This document shows positions 1 through 8,841 of a stretch of DNA of 33,989 nt, in pieces; the stretch's first letter is position 1, and every line of letters begins with the position of its first letter. The stretch lies in NCBI GenBank assembly GCA_031253985.1, contig JAIRVH010000086.1:1-33989 (forward strand). The letters run 5' to 3'. The stretch is from Sphingobacterium sp. Its GTDB lineage: Bacteria; Bacteroidota; Bacteroidia; Sphingobacteriales; Sphingobacteriaceae. A program made the position numbers and the translations under genes. Under the pieces are notes generated by a model. The model saw nothing but the letters and a program-made list of their open reading frames with translations. It ran no database searches and was not told the origin of the DNA.

Positions 1-3
1 TAT

Positions 4-1329
4 ATGAAGTTTAATAAAATCGTTTATTCCTTGGCGGCCCTGTCGCTTTTGAGTAATACAGGATTTGCACAACAGCAATCTGAAAACTTGCCGGCAAATG
101 CAACACTTCAGCAGCTGATAGATTATGCCTTGCGTAATCGAATCTCTGTAAAACAAGCGCAATTGGATGAAGCCATTGGTGAAAAGGATATCGACATCTC
201 CCTTTCAGGCTGGTACCCCCAATTGGGCTTAAAAGGAAGTTACAACTATAACGTCATCGTTCCGTTGGCCAATATTGGTGGCAATAACATCAAAATGGGA
301 CAAAATAATGCGAGCGCAGTCACACTTCAGGTAGACCAGCAGATTCTGAACCCTGAGTTAATGCAAGCAAGAAAAGCAGCTGAATTGGTACGTCTCGGTA
401 ATAAACAAAATACCGAGAACCAAAAAATAACTGCAGTCGTCGAGGTCAGCAAAGCATACTATGACATCCTTACTTCAGAAGAGCAGATCAAAATTGTCCG
501 CGAAAACATTGCCCGTTTGCAAAAACAATTGAAAGATGCCAAATCACAATATGATGTAGGCATAGTGGACAAAACAGATTATAAGAGGGCACAAATAGCG
601 TTAGCGAATTCAAATGCCGACGAAAAACGGACGGTTGAGCTTCGAAAATATAAATACGAATATCTGAAACAGCTATTGGCTTTGGATAAAAGTCAAAATC
701 TGACCCTTTCATTTGACAATAGCAATATGGAGTCGGAGATTCTTATAGACACAACAGCAGGAATAAATGTTTCTAATCGAATTGAATTCCAACAATTGGA
801 AACGTCAAAAAAGATACAACAGTTAAGTACACAATATTATAAATGGACGTATCTGCCAAGTGTGAGCGCCTTCTATAATTATGCATTCAACTATAGAAAT
901 GACAAATTCAGTAAGCTTTATACCGATAATTTTCCGGGTTCTGTTGCTGGACTGAATGTTTCTTTTTCAATCTTCGACGGGTTTAAACGTAAAAAACAAA
1001 TCAACAAATCCAGACTGCAGGAAGAAAGAATCGACTGGGACATCAAAAACTTGGAAAATAGCATCAATACCGAATATTCGCTGGCAAAAGCGACCTATAA
1101 TGCGAACTTAAATGACTGGAAAACAGCCAAAGAAAATGTGGATTTATCCAAAGAGGTATACGATACAATCAAACTTCAATATGATTCAGGTATAAAAACT
1201 TACCTTGATCTTATGACAGCAGAGACTGATCTCAAAACAACACAACTTAATTATCTGAACTCGCTTTATGCTTTATTATCAAGCAAATTAGATGTTCAGA
1301 AAGCTGTTGGCGCGATTCACACAAATTAA
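4..1329 (+). CDS. TolC-family outer-membrane efflux channel
   Basis: A 441-residue outer-membrane factor, the exit duct of a tripartite efflux pump. Residues 1-22 form a signal peptide ending in GFAQ. The rest shows the duplicated TolC layout of long amphipathic helices rich in Q, K, A and E, with repeated stretches such as residues 150-235 and 340-430 and the characteristic Asn/Tyr-rich strands between them (for example GSYNYNV and FYNYAFNYRN). Length fits the family. The ATG at 4 is the first start available in the window, so a longer upstream start cannot be excluded but the signal peptide argues against it. It lies 26 bases before the adaptor gene and is clearly in its operon. The channel gene comes first here, whereas it is often last in such operons. 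Upstream regulators lie outside the window. Identification of the family is secure; the substrate is unknown. Confidence 0.93.
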   Translation: MKFNKIVYSLAALSLLSNTGFAQQQSENLPANATLQQLIDYALRNRISVKQAQLDEAIGEKDIDISLSGWYPQLGLKGSYNYNVIVPLANIGGNNIKMGQNNASAVTLQVDQQILNPELMQARKAAELVRLGNKQNTENQKITAVVEVSKAYYDILTSEEQIKIVRENIARLQKQLKDAKSQYDVGIVDKTDYKRAQIALANSNADEKRTVELRKYKYEYLKQLLALDKSQNLTLSFDNSNMESEILIDTTAGINVSNRIEFQQLETSKKIQQLSTQYYKWTYLPSVSAFYNYAFNYRNDKFSKLYTDNFPGSVAGLNVSFSIFDGFKRKKQINKSRLQEERIDWDIKNLENSINTEYSLAKATYNANLNDWKTAKENVDLSKEVYDTIKLQYDSGIKTYLDLMTAETDLKTTQLNYLNSLYALLSSKLDVQKAVGAIHTN

Positions 1330-1355
1330 TCAATAAACGGAAACTAATACAAATC

Positions 1356-2513
1356 ATGAATAAAAGACAATTATTATTCGCTTTCTTCCTTGGGACGGCT
1401 TTAGTATGGACCTCTTGTGGAAATAAAGATGCAAAAAAGCAAGGCGCAGCTCAGGCTCAAGCTGAAAAGGTTGTTCCTGTTAGCTTTGGTGTAGCATCAC
1501 ATGAGATTGTGACAGGTACGATCAGCTACCCTGCAACAGTCAAACCGCTGAACGAAGCAGACCTATTTGCGGAAGTTAGCGGTTATATCACCAAAATATA
1601 TGTTTCAGATGGCGCCGTAGTGTCCCAGGGACAAGCCCTTTATGAAATTGATGGAACACGCTATAATGCAGCTGTCCAACAAGCTAAGGCGAGTCTCCAA
1701 GTACAGCAAACGGAATTGGAGCGTCAAAAAAGAGATTTGGCAAGATACCAAACGCTGGCTGATAAAGATGCGATTGCAAAACAAGTGTTTGACAATGCCA
1801 AGTCGAGTGTTGCTGCTGCGCAGGCACAGGTTGAATCGGCTCGCGCTGCATTAGTTACTGCAAATACAAATTTATCGCGCTCAACCATACGTGCACCATT
1901 TTCGGGTACAATTGGTATCTCACAAGTACGTCTAGGTGCATTGGTGAATCCAGGTACTACCCTGTTGAATACGCTTTCATCAACAAGCCCTATTGCCGTT
2001 GAATTTCAGGTAAATGAAAGGGATATTACGAAGTTCACCAAATTACAGAGTAGCCACTCTTCTTCAGACCTTTCTTTGCTTTTGCCTGATGGAAGTACTT
2101 ATGAAGGAAAAGGAACAATTACGACGATCGACCGTGCTGTAGATCCGGCAACAGGAACAATTAAAGTTAGAGCGACATTCCCAAATAATTCCAATACATT
2201 GAGAGCTGGAATGAACATCACGATGAACGTTTCTTCAACTTCGGCAACAGAAGAAGTGGTGGTTCCTTACAAAGCTATCTTTGAACAACTTGGTGTATTC
2301 AATCTATATACTGTTAATGATAGCAGCAAAGCTGAAATCCGTCAGGTAAAACTAGGCATTAAAGCCGGCGATAAAATTGTTATTAAAGAAGGTGTTAAAG
2401 ATGGTGAAAAAATCATTGTCGATGGTACCATGAACGTCCAAAATGGTGTTAAAGTAGTTGACGCTGCTGTTGCTGCCCAACAGGCTGCAAAAGGAGCACC
2501 TCAAGGAAAATAA
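1356..2513 (+). CDS. RND efflux periplasmic adaptor (membrane-fusion lipoprotein)
   Basis: A 385-residue adaptor of the HlyD/AcrA type that links the inner-membrane pump to the outer-membrane channel. The N-terminus has a lipobox (residues 18-21, WTSC), so Cys21 should be lipidated and anchor the protein. In order there are a biotinyl-lipoyl half-motif (DLFAEVSGYI, about 68-77), a coiled-coil hairpin rich in Q, A and K (about 105-165), the second lipoyl half (STIRAPFSGTIG, about 172-183), a beta-barrel and a membrane-proximal domain ending near residue 365. The C-terminal tail is Ala/Gln-rich. It is 26 bases after the channel gene and 38 bases before the pump gene, so all three are almost surely co-transcribed. 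Substrate cannot be read from the adaptor. Confidence 0.95.
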   Translation: MNKRQLLFAFFLGTALVWTSCGNKDAKKQGAAQAQAEKVVPVSFGVASHEIVTGTISYPATVKPLNEADLFAEVSGYITKIYVSDGAVVSQGQALYEIDGTRYNAAVQQAKASLQVQQTELERQKRDLARYQTLADKDAIAKQVFDNAKSSVAAAQAQVESARAALVTANTNLSRSTIRAPFSGTIGISQVRLGALVNPGTTLLNTLSSTSPIAVEFQVNERDITKFTKLQSSHSSSDLSLLLPDGSTYEGKGTITTIDRAVDPATGTIKVRATFPNNSNTLRAGMNITMNVSSTSATEEVVVPYKAIFEQLGVFNLYTVNDSSKAEIRQVKLGIKAGDKIVIKEGVKDGEKIIVDGTMNVQNGVKVVDAAVAAQQAAKGAPQGK

Positions 2514-2551
2514 CAGCATTAATTTTTTAAAGAGAATCTAAAAGATATAGA

Positions 2552-5500
2552 ATGATTTCAGAAGTATTTATTAAGAGGCCAGTTACCGCAATCGTTATTT
2601 CGATATTGATTTCAATCATCGGGATTATTGCGGTGTCCACACTGCCAATTAGCCAGTATCCTTCTATCGCACCTCCAACAGTAACGGTTACAGCCAATTA
2701 CACTGGTGCAGATGCACAGACGGTTGAGCAAACGGTGACTACACTCATAGAGAGTCAGATCAACGGTACTCCTGGCATGATTTATATGTCGTCCAACAGT
2801 ACTTCAAATGGTCAAGCAACAATTACTGTTACATTTGAAGTAGGTACCGACATTGACATAGCAACCCTGGACGTGCAAAACCGTGTGGGAATTGCTGAAC
2901 CTGCCCTGCCAGAAGCTGTACGTCGTTTAGGGATTACAACCCGTAAAGCCAACAACGATATCCTCATGCTGGTCGCGTTGACATCGCCAAAAGGGACAAG
3001 AACCGAAAATTTCTTGGCAAATTACAACAACTTATACGTTAAAGACGCATTATTGCGTGTCAAAGGTGTCGGTGATGTAACCGCATTTGGTCAGCCATTC
3101 TCCATGCGGGTATGGTTAGATGCCAATAAATTAGCGAATCTAAGCATGACACCTGCCGACGTATCTACAGCGATTGCTGAACAAAACTCCCGTATACCTG
3201 GTGGTAGTGTTGGTGGCCGTCCACAAGAATCTTCAACGGTATTTGAATATCCAATCATTACCGATAGTGACCTTTCGAGCCCTGAAGACTTTGAAAATAT
3301 CGTCGTCAAGACCAACAAAGATGGATCTATCGTACTTTTAAAAGATGTTGCACGTGTTGAATTGGGGCAATTCAATTATGGTACATCCTCAACTGTAAAT
3401 GGTATGACTTCATCTGCGATGATGATCAACCAAACGCCAGGAGGAAACGCCGTGGAGTCTGCGAAGGGGATCGTTGAAGCTTTGGAAAAATTGAAGAAAT
3501 CGTTTCCAACTGACGTGGATTACACCATCAGTTACGAGACAGTATCGGTTGTAAATGCCTCTATTTCTTCAGTTATCCACACCTTGGTTGAAGCATTGAT
3601 TTTAGTAACGGTCGTTGTATTTTTCTTCCTTCAAAGCTGGAGAGCAACCTTAATCCCCGTACTGGCAATTCCAGTGTCCATTATCGGTACCTTCATCTTC
3701 TTCCTGATGTTTGGCTTTTCGGTCAACAACTTAACCATGCTTGCGTTTGTATTGGCCATCGGTATTGTGGTGGATGATGCCATCGTTGTGGTGGAAGCTG
3801 TACAGCACTATATCGACCATTATAAGTTGGATGCGAAAGAAGCGACACGCCGTGCCATGGGCGATATTACAGCGCCGGTTATTGCGATTGCATTGATTTT
3901 GGCTGCAGTATTCGTTCCGGTAGGTTTTATTCCGGGCATGGTCGGTAAATTGTATCAACAATTTGCCATCACGATCGCTGTATCGGTAATGTTGTCGGCA
4001 TTTATTGCACTTTCCTTAACTCCAGCATTATGTTCGATTCTATTAAAACCGACAGCAGTACATGAAGGCGCAAAAGGGTTGAATAAGTTTTTCTACAAAT
4101 TCAATGTCTGGTTTGAAAAAGTGACCATCAAATACTCTAATGGGGTAAAACAAGCGATTAAAAAAGCACCGCTTGTATTGATTATTCTATTATGTATTTT
4201 TATCGGAACAGGCTGGATGTTTACAACCAAGCCAACAGGATTTATTCCTTCCGAGGATGGTGGGGCATTTTTCGCAGGTATTACGCTGCCAGAGGGTTCG
4301 TCTTCGGCACGTACAAATGAAGTACTTAAAGAGATTGAAGAAGACCTACACAAGACTTTCCCTGAAATTAAGTATGTTACCGCAATCTCTGGTATCAATA
4401 TCCTAAACCGTGCGTTTAAATCCAATGGTGCAACAGTGTTCGTATCGCTAAAACCGTGGGAAACACGTACACGTACAGCAAATGACATCGCGGGCATGAT
4501 CATGGGTAAATACATGGGGTATACCAAAGCAAGAGTATTGGCGGTAACACCACCGGCAATTCCGGGTTTAGGTACATCTGGAGGTTTCTCTATGCAGGTA
4601 CAGGATTTACAAACTGTAAATATCAAAGATTTCGAAGCAACAGTAGGTAAGTTCTTAATGGCTGCCAACCAACGTCCAGAAATTGGAATGGCTTACACGA
4701 TGTTTAACACCAATTCACCAAACTACAAATTGGAAGTGAATCGTGAACAGGCTAAACGTATGGGTGTGCCAATTTCAAGTATTTATTCGACCATCTCTTC
4801 TTATTTGGGAAGTAGTTATGTTAACGACTTTACCAAGTACGGCCGTAGCTACCGTGTCGTTACGCAAGCTGATATACCTTATCGTATGAATATTGAAGAC
4901 ATCAACAAATTGTATGTCAATAATATTTCCGGAAACCCTGTACCAATGGGTACCTTGGTAAAGTATGAGCTAACGACGATGCCTTCCATTATCAACCACT
5001 ACAATATCTTTAGAAGTATAGAGATTAATGGTAGCTCTGCACCGGGTTATTCGTCAGGGGATGCATTGAAAGCACTACAGGAAGTCGCTGCACAGACATT
5101 GCCTGAAGGTTTTGACTATCAATTCTCTGGTCTGTCGCTTCAAGAAATGCAGTCGGGATCGAAGACAATTCAAATTTTTGCGCTCTGTATCCTGTTTGTA
5201 TTCTTGCTGTTAGCAGCCTTATACGAAAGCTGGTCAGTTCCGTTCTCCATTCTATTGTCGGTTCCGCTGGGTGTATTTGGTGCCATATTGACGCTAACAT
5301 TAATCCCTACATTAGACAATAACATCTATGCACAGATCGGTTTGGTGACAATTATTGGTCTTGCGGCCAAAAATGCCATCCTAATCGTAGAGTTTGCGAA
5401 GGAACGGGTGGATATCGGAATGAATCTGTATGAGGCGACTTTAGATGCTGTAAAATTACGTTTACGTCCGATCATCATGACATCTTTTGCATTTATCTTA

Positions 5501-5722
5501 GGTATTATTCCGTTGATGTTATCGCATGGAGCTGGAGCAATTTCCCGCCAAACCATCGGTTGGACCGTATTTGGTGGTATGACTGCAGCCACACTCCTAG
5601 CGATCTTTATCGTTCCGGTGCTGTTTGTTGTGATTACACGTATGGCATATGGTAAGAAAAAGTTAGCCGAACTGGAAGCTAACTTCGATGAAGAAAAAGC
5701 GAAAAATTTAAGTTCACACTAG
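2552..5722 (+). CDS. RND multidrug efflux permease (HAE1/AcrB family)
   Basis: A 1056-residue proton-driven pump of the hydrophobe/amphiphile efflux family. The start MISEVFIKRPVTAIVIS is the classic opening of AcrB homologues (first transmembrane helix), and the length is standard. Proton-relay residues are present: Asp408 and Asp409 in the fourth helix (GIVVDDAIVVVEAV) and Lys940 in the tenth (AAKNAILIVEFAKE), matching D407, D408 and K940 of E. coli AcrB. Two large periplasmic loops lie between helices 1-2 and 7-8, including the pore-domain motif FEVGTDIDIATLDVQNRV. The C-terminal tail is charged and cytoplasmic. It is the last gene of the channel-adaptor-pump operon and is followed by a strong hairpin terminator. 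Family is certain; whether it exports drugs, bile-like compounds or metabolites is unknown. Confidence 0.97.
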   Translation: MISEVFIKRPVTAIVISILISIIGIIAVSTLPISQYPSIAPPTVTVTANYTGADAQTVEQTVTTLIESQINGTPGMIYMSSNSTSNGQATITVTFEVGTDIDIATLDVQNRVGIAEPALPEAVRRLGITTRKANNDILMLVALTSPKGTRTENFLANYNNLYVKDALLRVKGVGDVTAFGQPFSMRVWLDANKLANLSMTPADVSTAIAEQNSRIPGGSVGGRPQESSTVFEYPIITDSDLSSPEDFENIVVKTNKDGSIVLLKDVARVELGQFNYGTSSTVNGMTSSAMMINQTPGGNAVESAKGIVEALEKLKKSFPTDVDYTISYETVSVVNASISSVIHTLVEALILVTVVVFFFLQSWRATLIPVLAIPVSIIGTFIFFLMFGFSVNNLTMLAFVLAIGIVVDDAIVVVEAVQHYIDHYKLDAKEATRRAMGDITAPVIAIALILAAVFVPVGFIPGMVGKLYQQFAITIAVSVMLSAFIALSLTPALCSILLKPTAVHEGAKGLNKFFYKFNVWFEKVTIKYSNGVKQAIKKAPLVLIILLCIFIGTGWMFTTKPTGFIPSEDGGAFFAGITLPEGSSSARTNEVLKEIEEDLHKTFPEIKYVTAISGINILNRAFKSNGATVFVSLKPWETRTRTANDIAGMIMGKYMGYTKARVLAVTPPAIPGLGTSGGFSMQVQDLQTVNIKDFEATVGKFLMAANQRPEIGMAYTMFNTNSPNYKLEVNREQAKRMGVPISSIYSTISSYLGSSYVNDFTKYGRSYRVVTQADIPYRMNIEDINKLYVNNISGNPVPMGTLVKYELTTMPSIINHYNIFRSIEINGSSAPGYSSGDALKALQEVAAQTLPEGFDYQFSGLSLQEMQSGSKTIQIFALCILFVFLLLAALYESWSVPFSILLSVPLGVFGAILTLTLIPTLDNNIYAQIGLVTIIGLAAKNAILIVEFAKERVDIGMNLYEATLDAVKLRLRPIIMTSFAFILGIIPLMLSHGAGAISRQTIGWTVFGGMTAATLLAIFIVPVLFVVITRMAYGKKKLAELEANFDEEKAKNLSSH

Positions 5723-5754
5723 TTATACGCAATTCTTCGTATGGAATTCATACG

Positions 5755-5812
5755 GAGCAAAAAGCAAGAAGCCTTTCCTTTAAATGCAGGAAAGGCTTCT
5801 TGCTTTTTGCTC
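5755..5812 (+). terminator. Very strong hairpin terminator after the RND operon
   Basis: A perfect 25-base-pair inverted repeat (arms 5755-5779 and 5788-5812) with an 8-base loop sits 32 bases after the pump stop codon. The arms contain an A-run on the left and a T-run on the right, so the RNA ends in a U-rich stem. A smaller inverted repeat (CGTATG, 5 bases, CATACG; 5738-5754) directly abuts it. Confidence 0.85.
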
Positions 5813-5837
5813 TTCCAATTATATTTCTTTAATTTTA
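5806..5837 (+). promoter_or_regulatory. Possible promoter of the HAD hydrolase gene
   Basis: TTTG at 5806-5809, 20 bases, then TAATTTTA at 5830-5837, close to the Bacteroidota consensus TTTG / TAnnTTTG. The last base of the -7 element does not match. The -33 box lies inside the right arm of the preceding terminator. Weak call. Confidence 0.25.
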
Positions 5838-5851
5838 CGGCTCACTATTAA

Positions 5852-6469
5852 ATGCATATGTCACCTGAATCACAACGCAAATTTGAACTTTTAAACCTTC
5901 TTGCCGAATCCTACGATGCGCTATTATTCGACGTCGATGGCACTTTGGCGGACAATATGGACGCCCATAAACAATCCTATAAAGCTGCTGCCAAACAATA
6001 TGGTGTAGAACTGGATGTCAATCTGATTGATGAAACTGCTGGATGGCCAACGGTTGCCGTTGCGGAAGAGATCAGTAAACGTTACGGCGTGGATTTTGAC
6101 TTCCAGGAATTCTCTACGCTCAAATCCACCATATTTCGAGATGAATATGTTTTCAAGACCAAACCTGTAGATTACGTTGTTGAACATCTAAAATATCAAA
6201 AAGGGAAAAAGCATATTGCAGCGGTATCTGGAGGTACCCGCACGACCTTATCGATGACCTTAAACACCATTGGGGTATGGGATGATTTAGAAACATTAGT
6301 TTGCGCAGGAGATACTGCAGAGGGCAAACCTTCACCTCAGCCTTTCCTATTGGCGGCCTCCCAATTGAATATTGCCCCAGAAAGATGTTTGGTCTATGAA
6401 GATGGTATCCCCGGAGTAGAGGGTGCAAAAGCAGCTGGAATGGGCTGGGTTCGTGTGGATGAATTATAG
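5852..6469 (+). CDS. HAD-family hydrolase, beta-phosphoglucomutase/sugar-phosphatase type
   Basis: A 205-residue cytoplasmic HAD-superfamily enzyme. Motif I is DVDGT with Asp27 as nucleophile and Asp29 as acid/base. Motif II is the Ser of AAVSGG (Ser126), motif III the Lys of GKPSPQPF (Lys159), and motif IV the acidic pair YED (Glu183-Asp184) followed by GIPGVEGAKAAGM. A helical cap lies between residues 33 and 115, as in the subfamily of beta-phosphoglucomutase and YqaB-like fructose-1-phosphatases. Phosphatase versus mutase activity cannot be decided from sequence. A second in-frame ATG occurs two codons later (5858), so the start is uncertain by 6 bases. It is a single-gene unit between two terminators. 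Confidence 0.88.
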   Translation: MHMSPESQRKFELLNLLAESYDALLFDVDGTLADNMDAHKQSYKAAAKQYGVELDVNLIDETAGWPTVAVAEEISKRYGVDFDFQEFSTLKSTIFRDEYVFKTKPVDYVVEHLKYQKGKKHIAAVSGGTRTTLSMTLNTIGVWDDLETLVCAGDTAEGKPSPQPFLLAASQLNIAPERCLVYEDGIPGVEGAKAAGMGWVRVDEL

Positions 6470-6516
6470 CATACCAACAGCAGATTTTTTCGGCCAATAA
6501 TATCAGTCACTTTCAG

Positions 6517-6558
6517 AAAAAAGCCGCAATGAATGCTAACATCAATTGCGGCTTTTTT
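6517..6558. terminator. Bidirectional terminator
   Basis: A 14-base-pair inverted repeat (6517-6530 with 6545-6558) with stem GCCGCAAT/ATTGCGGC flanked by A6 and T6 lies between two converging genes. The T-run on either strand lets it serve both the HAD gene and the minus-strand anti-sigma gene. Confidence 0.85.
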
Positions 6559-6580
6559 GTGCAGTATTTCTTTACCTTAT

Positions 6581-7930
6581 TTAAAAACTGGTAATTATTT
6601 TCACCCCACCATTGCTGTAATTCAAATCGGATGATTTTAATCCGCCTATCGGAGCTTTGTAATAAGGTTCTACAGAAATGGACAACTTCCCAACTTTCTG
6701 TTTCCGTCCAACTGAAAAATTAATAAAACCGTTTACCCCTTTATCATCAACATTTTTATCCGTAGACTTCTGTTTATATTCTGTATTATTTGTTTCGTAA
6801 ATCGTTGCCCGTTCCTGATCCAAGACACCAACATAAGATACACCAACGGAAGTATAGAAATTCTTGCTGATTGCATATCTCACATCTACTGGAATATCTA
6901 CTGTTAGGATTTTACCCGAGACTCTTTCGTTGCTTTTTGCATCTTTTGCGTCTGCAGTCCGCATCACAAATGAATTGTTGATACTCGATTGTGAGATATA
7001 GTTGGGAGCATCTGCATTAAAGGAATTTGATCCCAATGCTGGAGTAATAGGCGTATTTCCCGAAACAGCGCCATAATGTTGAATTGAAGCACCCGAACGA
7101 AGGCTTACTTTGCTCGAAAGATTATAAGCAAGCGCCACGCCCCCACCTAATGTGATACTCTCTGATGTAGAAGCGGGAGATACAAAAGCGCCCATCTCCC
7201 ATTTTTTCTCCTGGGTTGTCTTATTGATGACAACACTGTTTTTGACATTTCCATGCTGCGCTGCATACAGCTGTGAAAGCTTCGCCGCTTCGCGTTGCGT
7301 CTGATTGCCGGAAGAAATATTGAATGGATTGGATTGAGCTGCAGCAACACGGCTTGCAGGAGCAACTGCTGCCTCCGCCGCTTCGTTTTCATTTAAACTA
7401 ATATTCGCTGAAAAATTGCTATTTTTTAATTGCATCGATCGCAATTGTCCAAAATCATTCGAAACGCTTACATCATGCCCTTGCATCAATTGCCCAGAAT
7501 TTAATGCGAGTTGATGCTTGTCCATAGCCTCGCTAGAAGAAGTCGCCACTGTTGAATAGGTAAAGGGCTTTTTCAAGGATAGTAACTTTGAAGCAGCTCC
7601 ATTATCCTGTGTAATCGCTGAAAGCGAGCGCTCAATAGATTCTTTTAAATCTTTATTATTTCCTAAGACCTCTACACTTTCATGGCGATGTTCCTTGACC
7701 ATTGAAGGTGAATCAGTCTGTACATTATTTTTTAAACTCCAATATCCTGCACCAAAACATAATAATACAGCCGCCGCCGCACTCCAATACTTCCAATTGG
7801 AAGAACCGCGGGACGATACCCCATAATCTGAAGCAAACTTCTCCCAGGAACCTTCTTTATAAGGTAGTTCATGGTTTTTTAATTGTCCAATGATCTCTTC
7901 TATCAATTCCTTTTTCTTATTGTCTTTCAT
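6581..7930 (-). CDS. Putative dual-membrane-spanning anti-sigma factor with C-terminal outer-membrane barrel (Dma-like)
   Basis: A 449-residue protein encoded 14 bases downstream of an ECF sigma gene on the same strand. Residues 1-46 are charged, lack a signal peptide and look cytoplasmic (WEKFASDYG), as in anti-sigma domains. One hydrophobic helix lies at about 48-65. Residues 70-240 are low-complexity, rich in Ser, Asn, Gln and Ala, suitable for a flexible periplasmic spacer. From about 243 to 449 alternating beta strands typical of small outer-membrane barrels follow (WEMGAFVSPAS, GVALAYNLSSKVSLRSG), ending in a C-terminal Phe. This layout matches the Dma anti-sigma factors described in Bacteroides thetaiotaomicron, which control outer-membrane vesicle output through an ECF sigma factor. 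The domain order is seen; the anti-sigma role is inferred from position and architecture. It could simply be annotated as a barrel protein. Confidence 0.75.
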   Translation of the reverse strand: MKDNKKKELIEEIIGQLKNHELPYKEGSWEKFASDYGVSSRGSSNWKYWSAAAAVLLCFGAGYWSLKNNVQTDSPSMVKEHRHESVEVLGNNKDLKESIERSLSAITQDNGAASKLLSLKKPFTYSTVATSSSEAMDKHQLALNSGQLMQGHDVSVSNDFGQLRSMQLKNSNFSANISLNENEAAEAAVAPASRVAAAQSNPFNISSGNQTQREAAKLSQLYAAQHGNVKNSVVINKTTQEKKWEMGAFVSPASTSESITLGGGVALAYNLSSKVSLRSGASIQHYGAVSGNTPITPALGSNSFNADAPNYISQSSINNSFVMRTADAKDAKSNERVSGKILTVDIPVDVRYAISKNFYTSVGVSYVGVLDQERATIYETNNTEYKQKSTDKNVDDKGVNGFINFSVGRKQKVGKLSISVEPYYKAPIGGLKSSDLNYSNGGVKIITSF

Positions 7931-7944
7931 CGTAACAACGATAT

Positions 7945-8550
7945 TTATCTTATTTCTTGCACTACACCTGTATAGTCCAAGTATAACTTTCTAAGTTTTT
8001 GTTTCGCTCTGGTCAGATAAGTACGCGAAGTGCTATCTGGTATATTAAGCATCTGGGCTATTTCATCATGCGAATACCCCTCGATTTCATAGAGGTTAAA
8101 AATAGTTTTTTGAATCTCAGGAAGAAGGTCCAGCAAACGCATAATTTCATTGACTTCAAGCCGACTGTCCAACTGAACGGCAGGTGTATGCATATCCCCT
8201 TCTCCTAGATCTTCAACCGAATAAAACTGCTTCTTGCTTCGTAAAAAATCTATGGAAATATTTGCTGCAATACGTCCTATCCAGGCTCTAAAAGATTTTT
8301 CTAGATTTTCATCGTCTATATCTCTGTTAAACGAATCCAATTTGCGAAATACCCGAACAAAGCTCTCATTCACCAGCTCTTCTGCATCCACATCCTGTTT
8401 TACATAACGTATGATAATAGCCATGAGGTAACCATAATACTTCTTATAAACGAAGGCCTTACCATCCTCACGATCACGCAAGCAACGTTCTAAGGCATCA
8501 TGCAAAGATGATAGCTTCCTGTTATAAAAATATGACTGAATTATACCCAC
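7945..8550 (-). CDS. ECF-type RNA polymerase sigma factor
   Basis: A 201-residue sigma-70 family factor with only regions 2 and 4. Region 2 spans about residues 22-105, with the -10 recognition/core-binding helix DAEELVNESFVRVF (55-68) and RAWIGRIAANISIDFLR (88-104). Region 4 spans about 135-190 and carries the helix-turn-helix EGYSHDEIAQMLNIPDSTSRTYLTRA. The start is GTG at 8550: it is directly preceded in frame by TAA, and the next Met (residue 43) would delete part of region 2, so GTG is the only reasonable start. A good Bacteroidota-type promoter lies just upstream. It is the first gene of a two-gene unit with the putative membrane anti-sigma factor, which probably holds it inactive until an envelope signal arrives. 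Confidence 0.93.
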   Translation of the reverse strand: MGIIQSYFYNRKLSSLHDALERCLRDREDGKAFVYKKYYGYLMAIIIRYVKQDVDAEELVNESFVRVFRKLDSFNRDIDDENLEKSFRAWIGRIAANISIDFLRSKKQFYSVEDLGEGDMHTPAVQLDSRLEVNEIMRLLDLLPEIQKTIFNLYEIEGYSHDEIAQMLNIPDSTSRTYLTRAKQKLRKLYLDYTGVVQEIR

Positions 8551-8574
8551 TTAAACTATTTAATTATCAAGTTT

Positions 8575-8605
8575 CAAACTTAGACAAATTGCTTTTTAAA
8601 TGCAA
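8575..8605 (-). promoter_or_regulatory. Promoter of the ECF sigma/anti-sigma unit
   Basis: On the minus strand TTG (8605-8603), 20 bases, then TAAGTTTG (8582-8575), a full match to the Bacteroidota primary-sigma consensus TTG-N19-21-TAnnTTTG. Transcription would begin near 8568, leaving a leader of roughly 18 bases before the GTG start. Confidence 0.55.
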
Positions 8606-8833
8606 TGAATTGCAGCAGCTACGAAAACAACCTATCGAACGCTCCGCTCGCCATGTGAACCATTTTTTGTCGCGGAGATAACGAAATTAAAGTTATAAAA
8701 CTTAAAATCAAATAGCCGAATGTCCCCTTGTAATATCACTATTTAACTATTTTTACTCCTTTAACGGAATACATTGTGCTTTTGCTACAGTGATTTCAAA
8801 AAAAATCCATAAAAAGAATTGAAAAAAAATGGC

Positions 8834-8841
8834 TATTTTTG
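8834..8841 (+). promoter_or_regulatory. Likely -7 element of the lysS promoter
   Basis: TATTTTTG matches TAnnTTTG and lies 35 bases before the lysS ATG. The only nearby TTG (8819-8821) is 12 bases away, too close for a normal -33 box, so the -33 is either degenerate or absent. Confidence 0.35.

Noticed and set aside
4093..4668. 191-codon open frame on the minus strand inside the RND pump gene
   Set aside because: It is antisense to a secure AcrB-family gene, has no domain pattern and reflects codon bias of the real frame.
8606..8818. Possible small RNA or tRNA in the widest intergenic region
   Set aside because: No cloverleaf, no strong hairpin with T-run and no bounded promoter-terminator pair.
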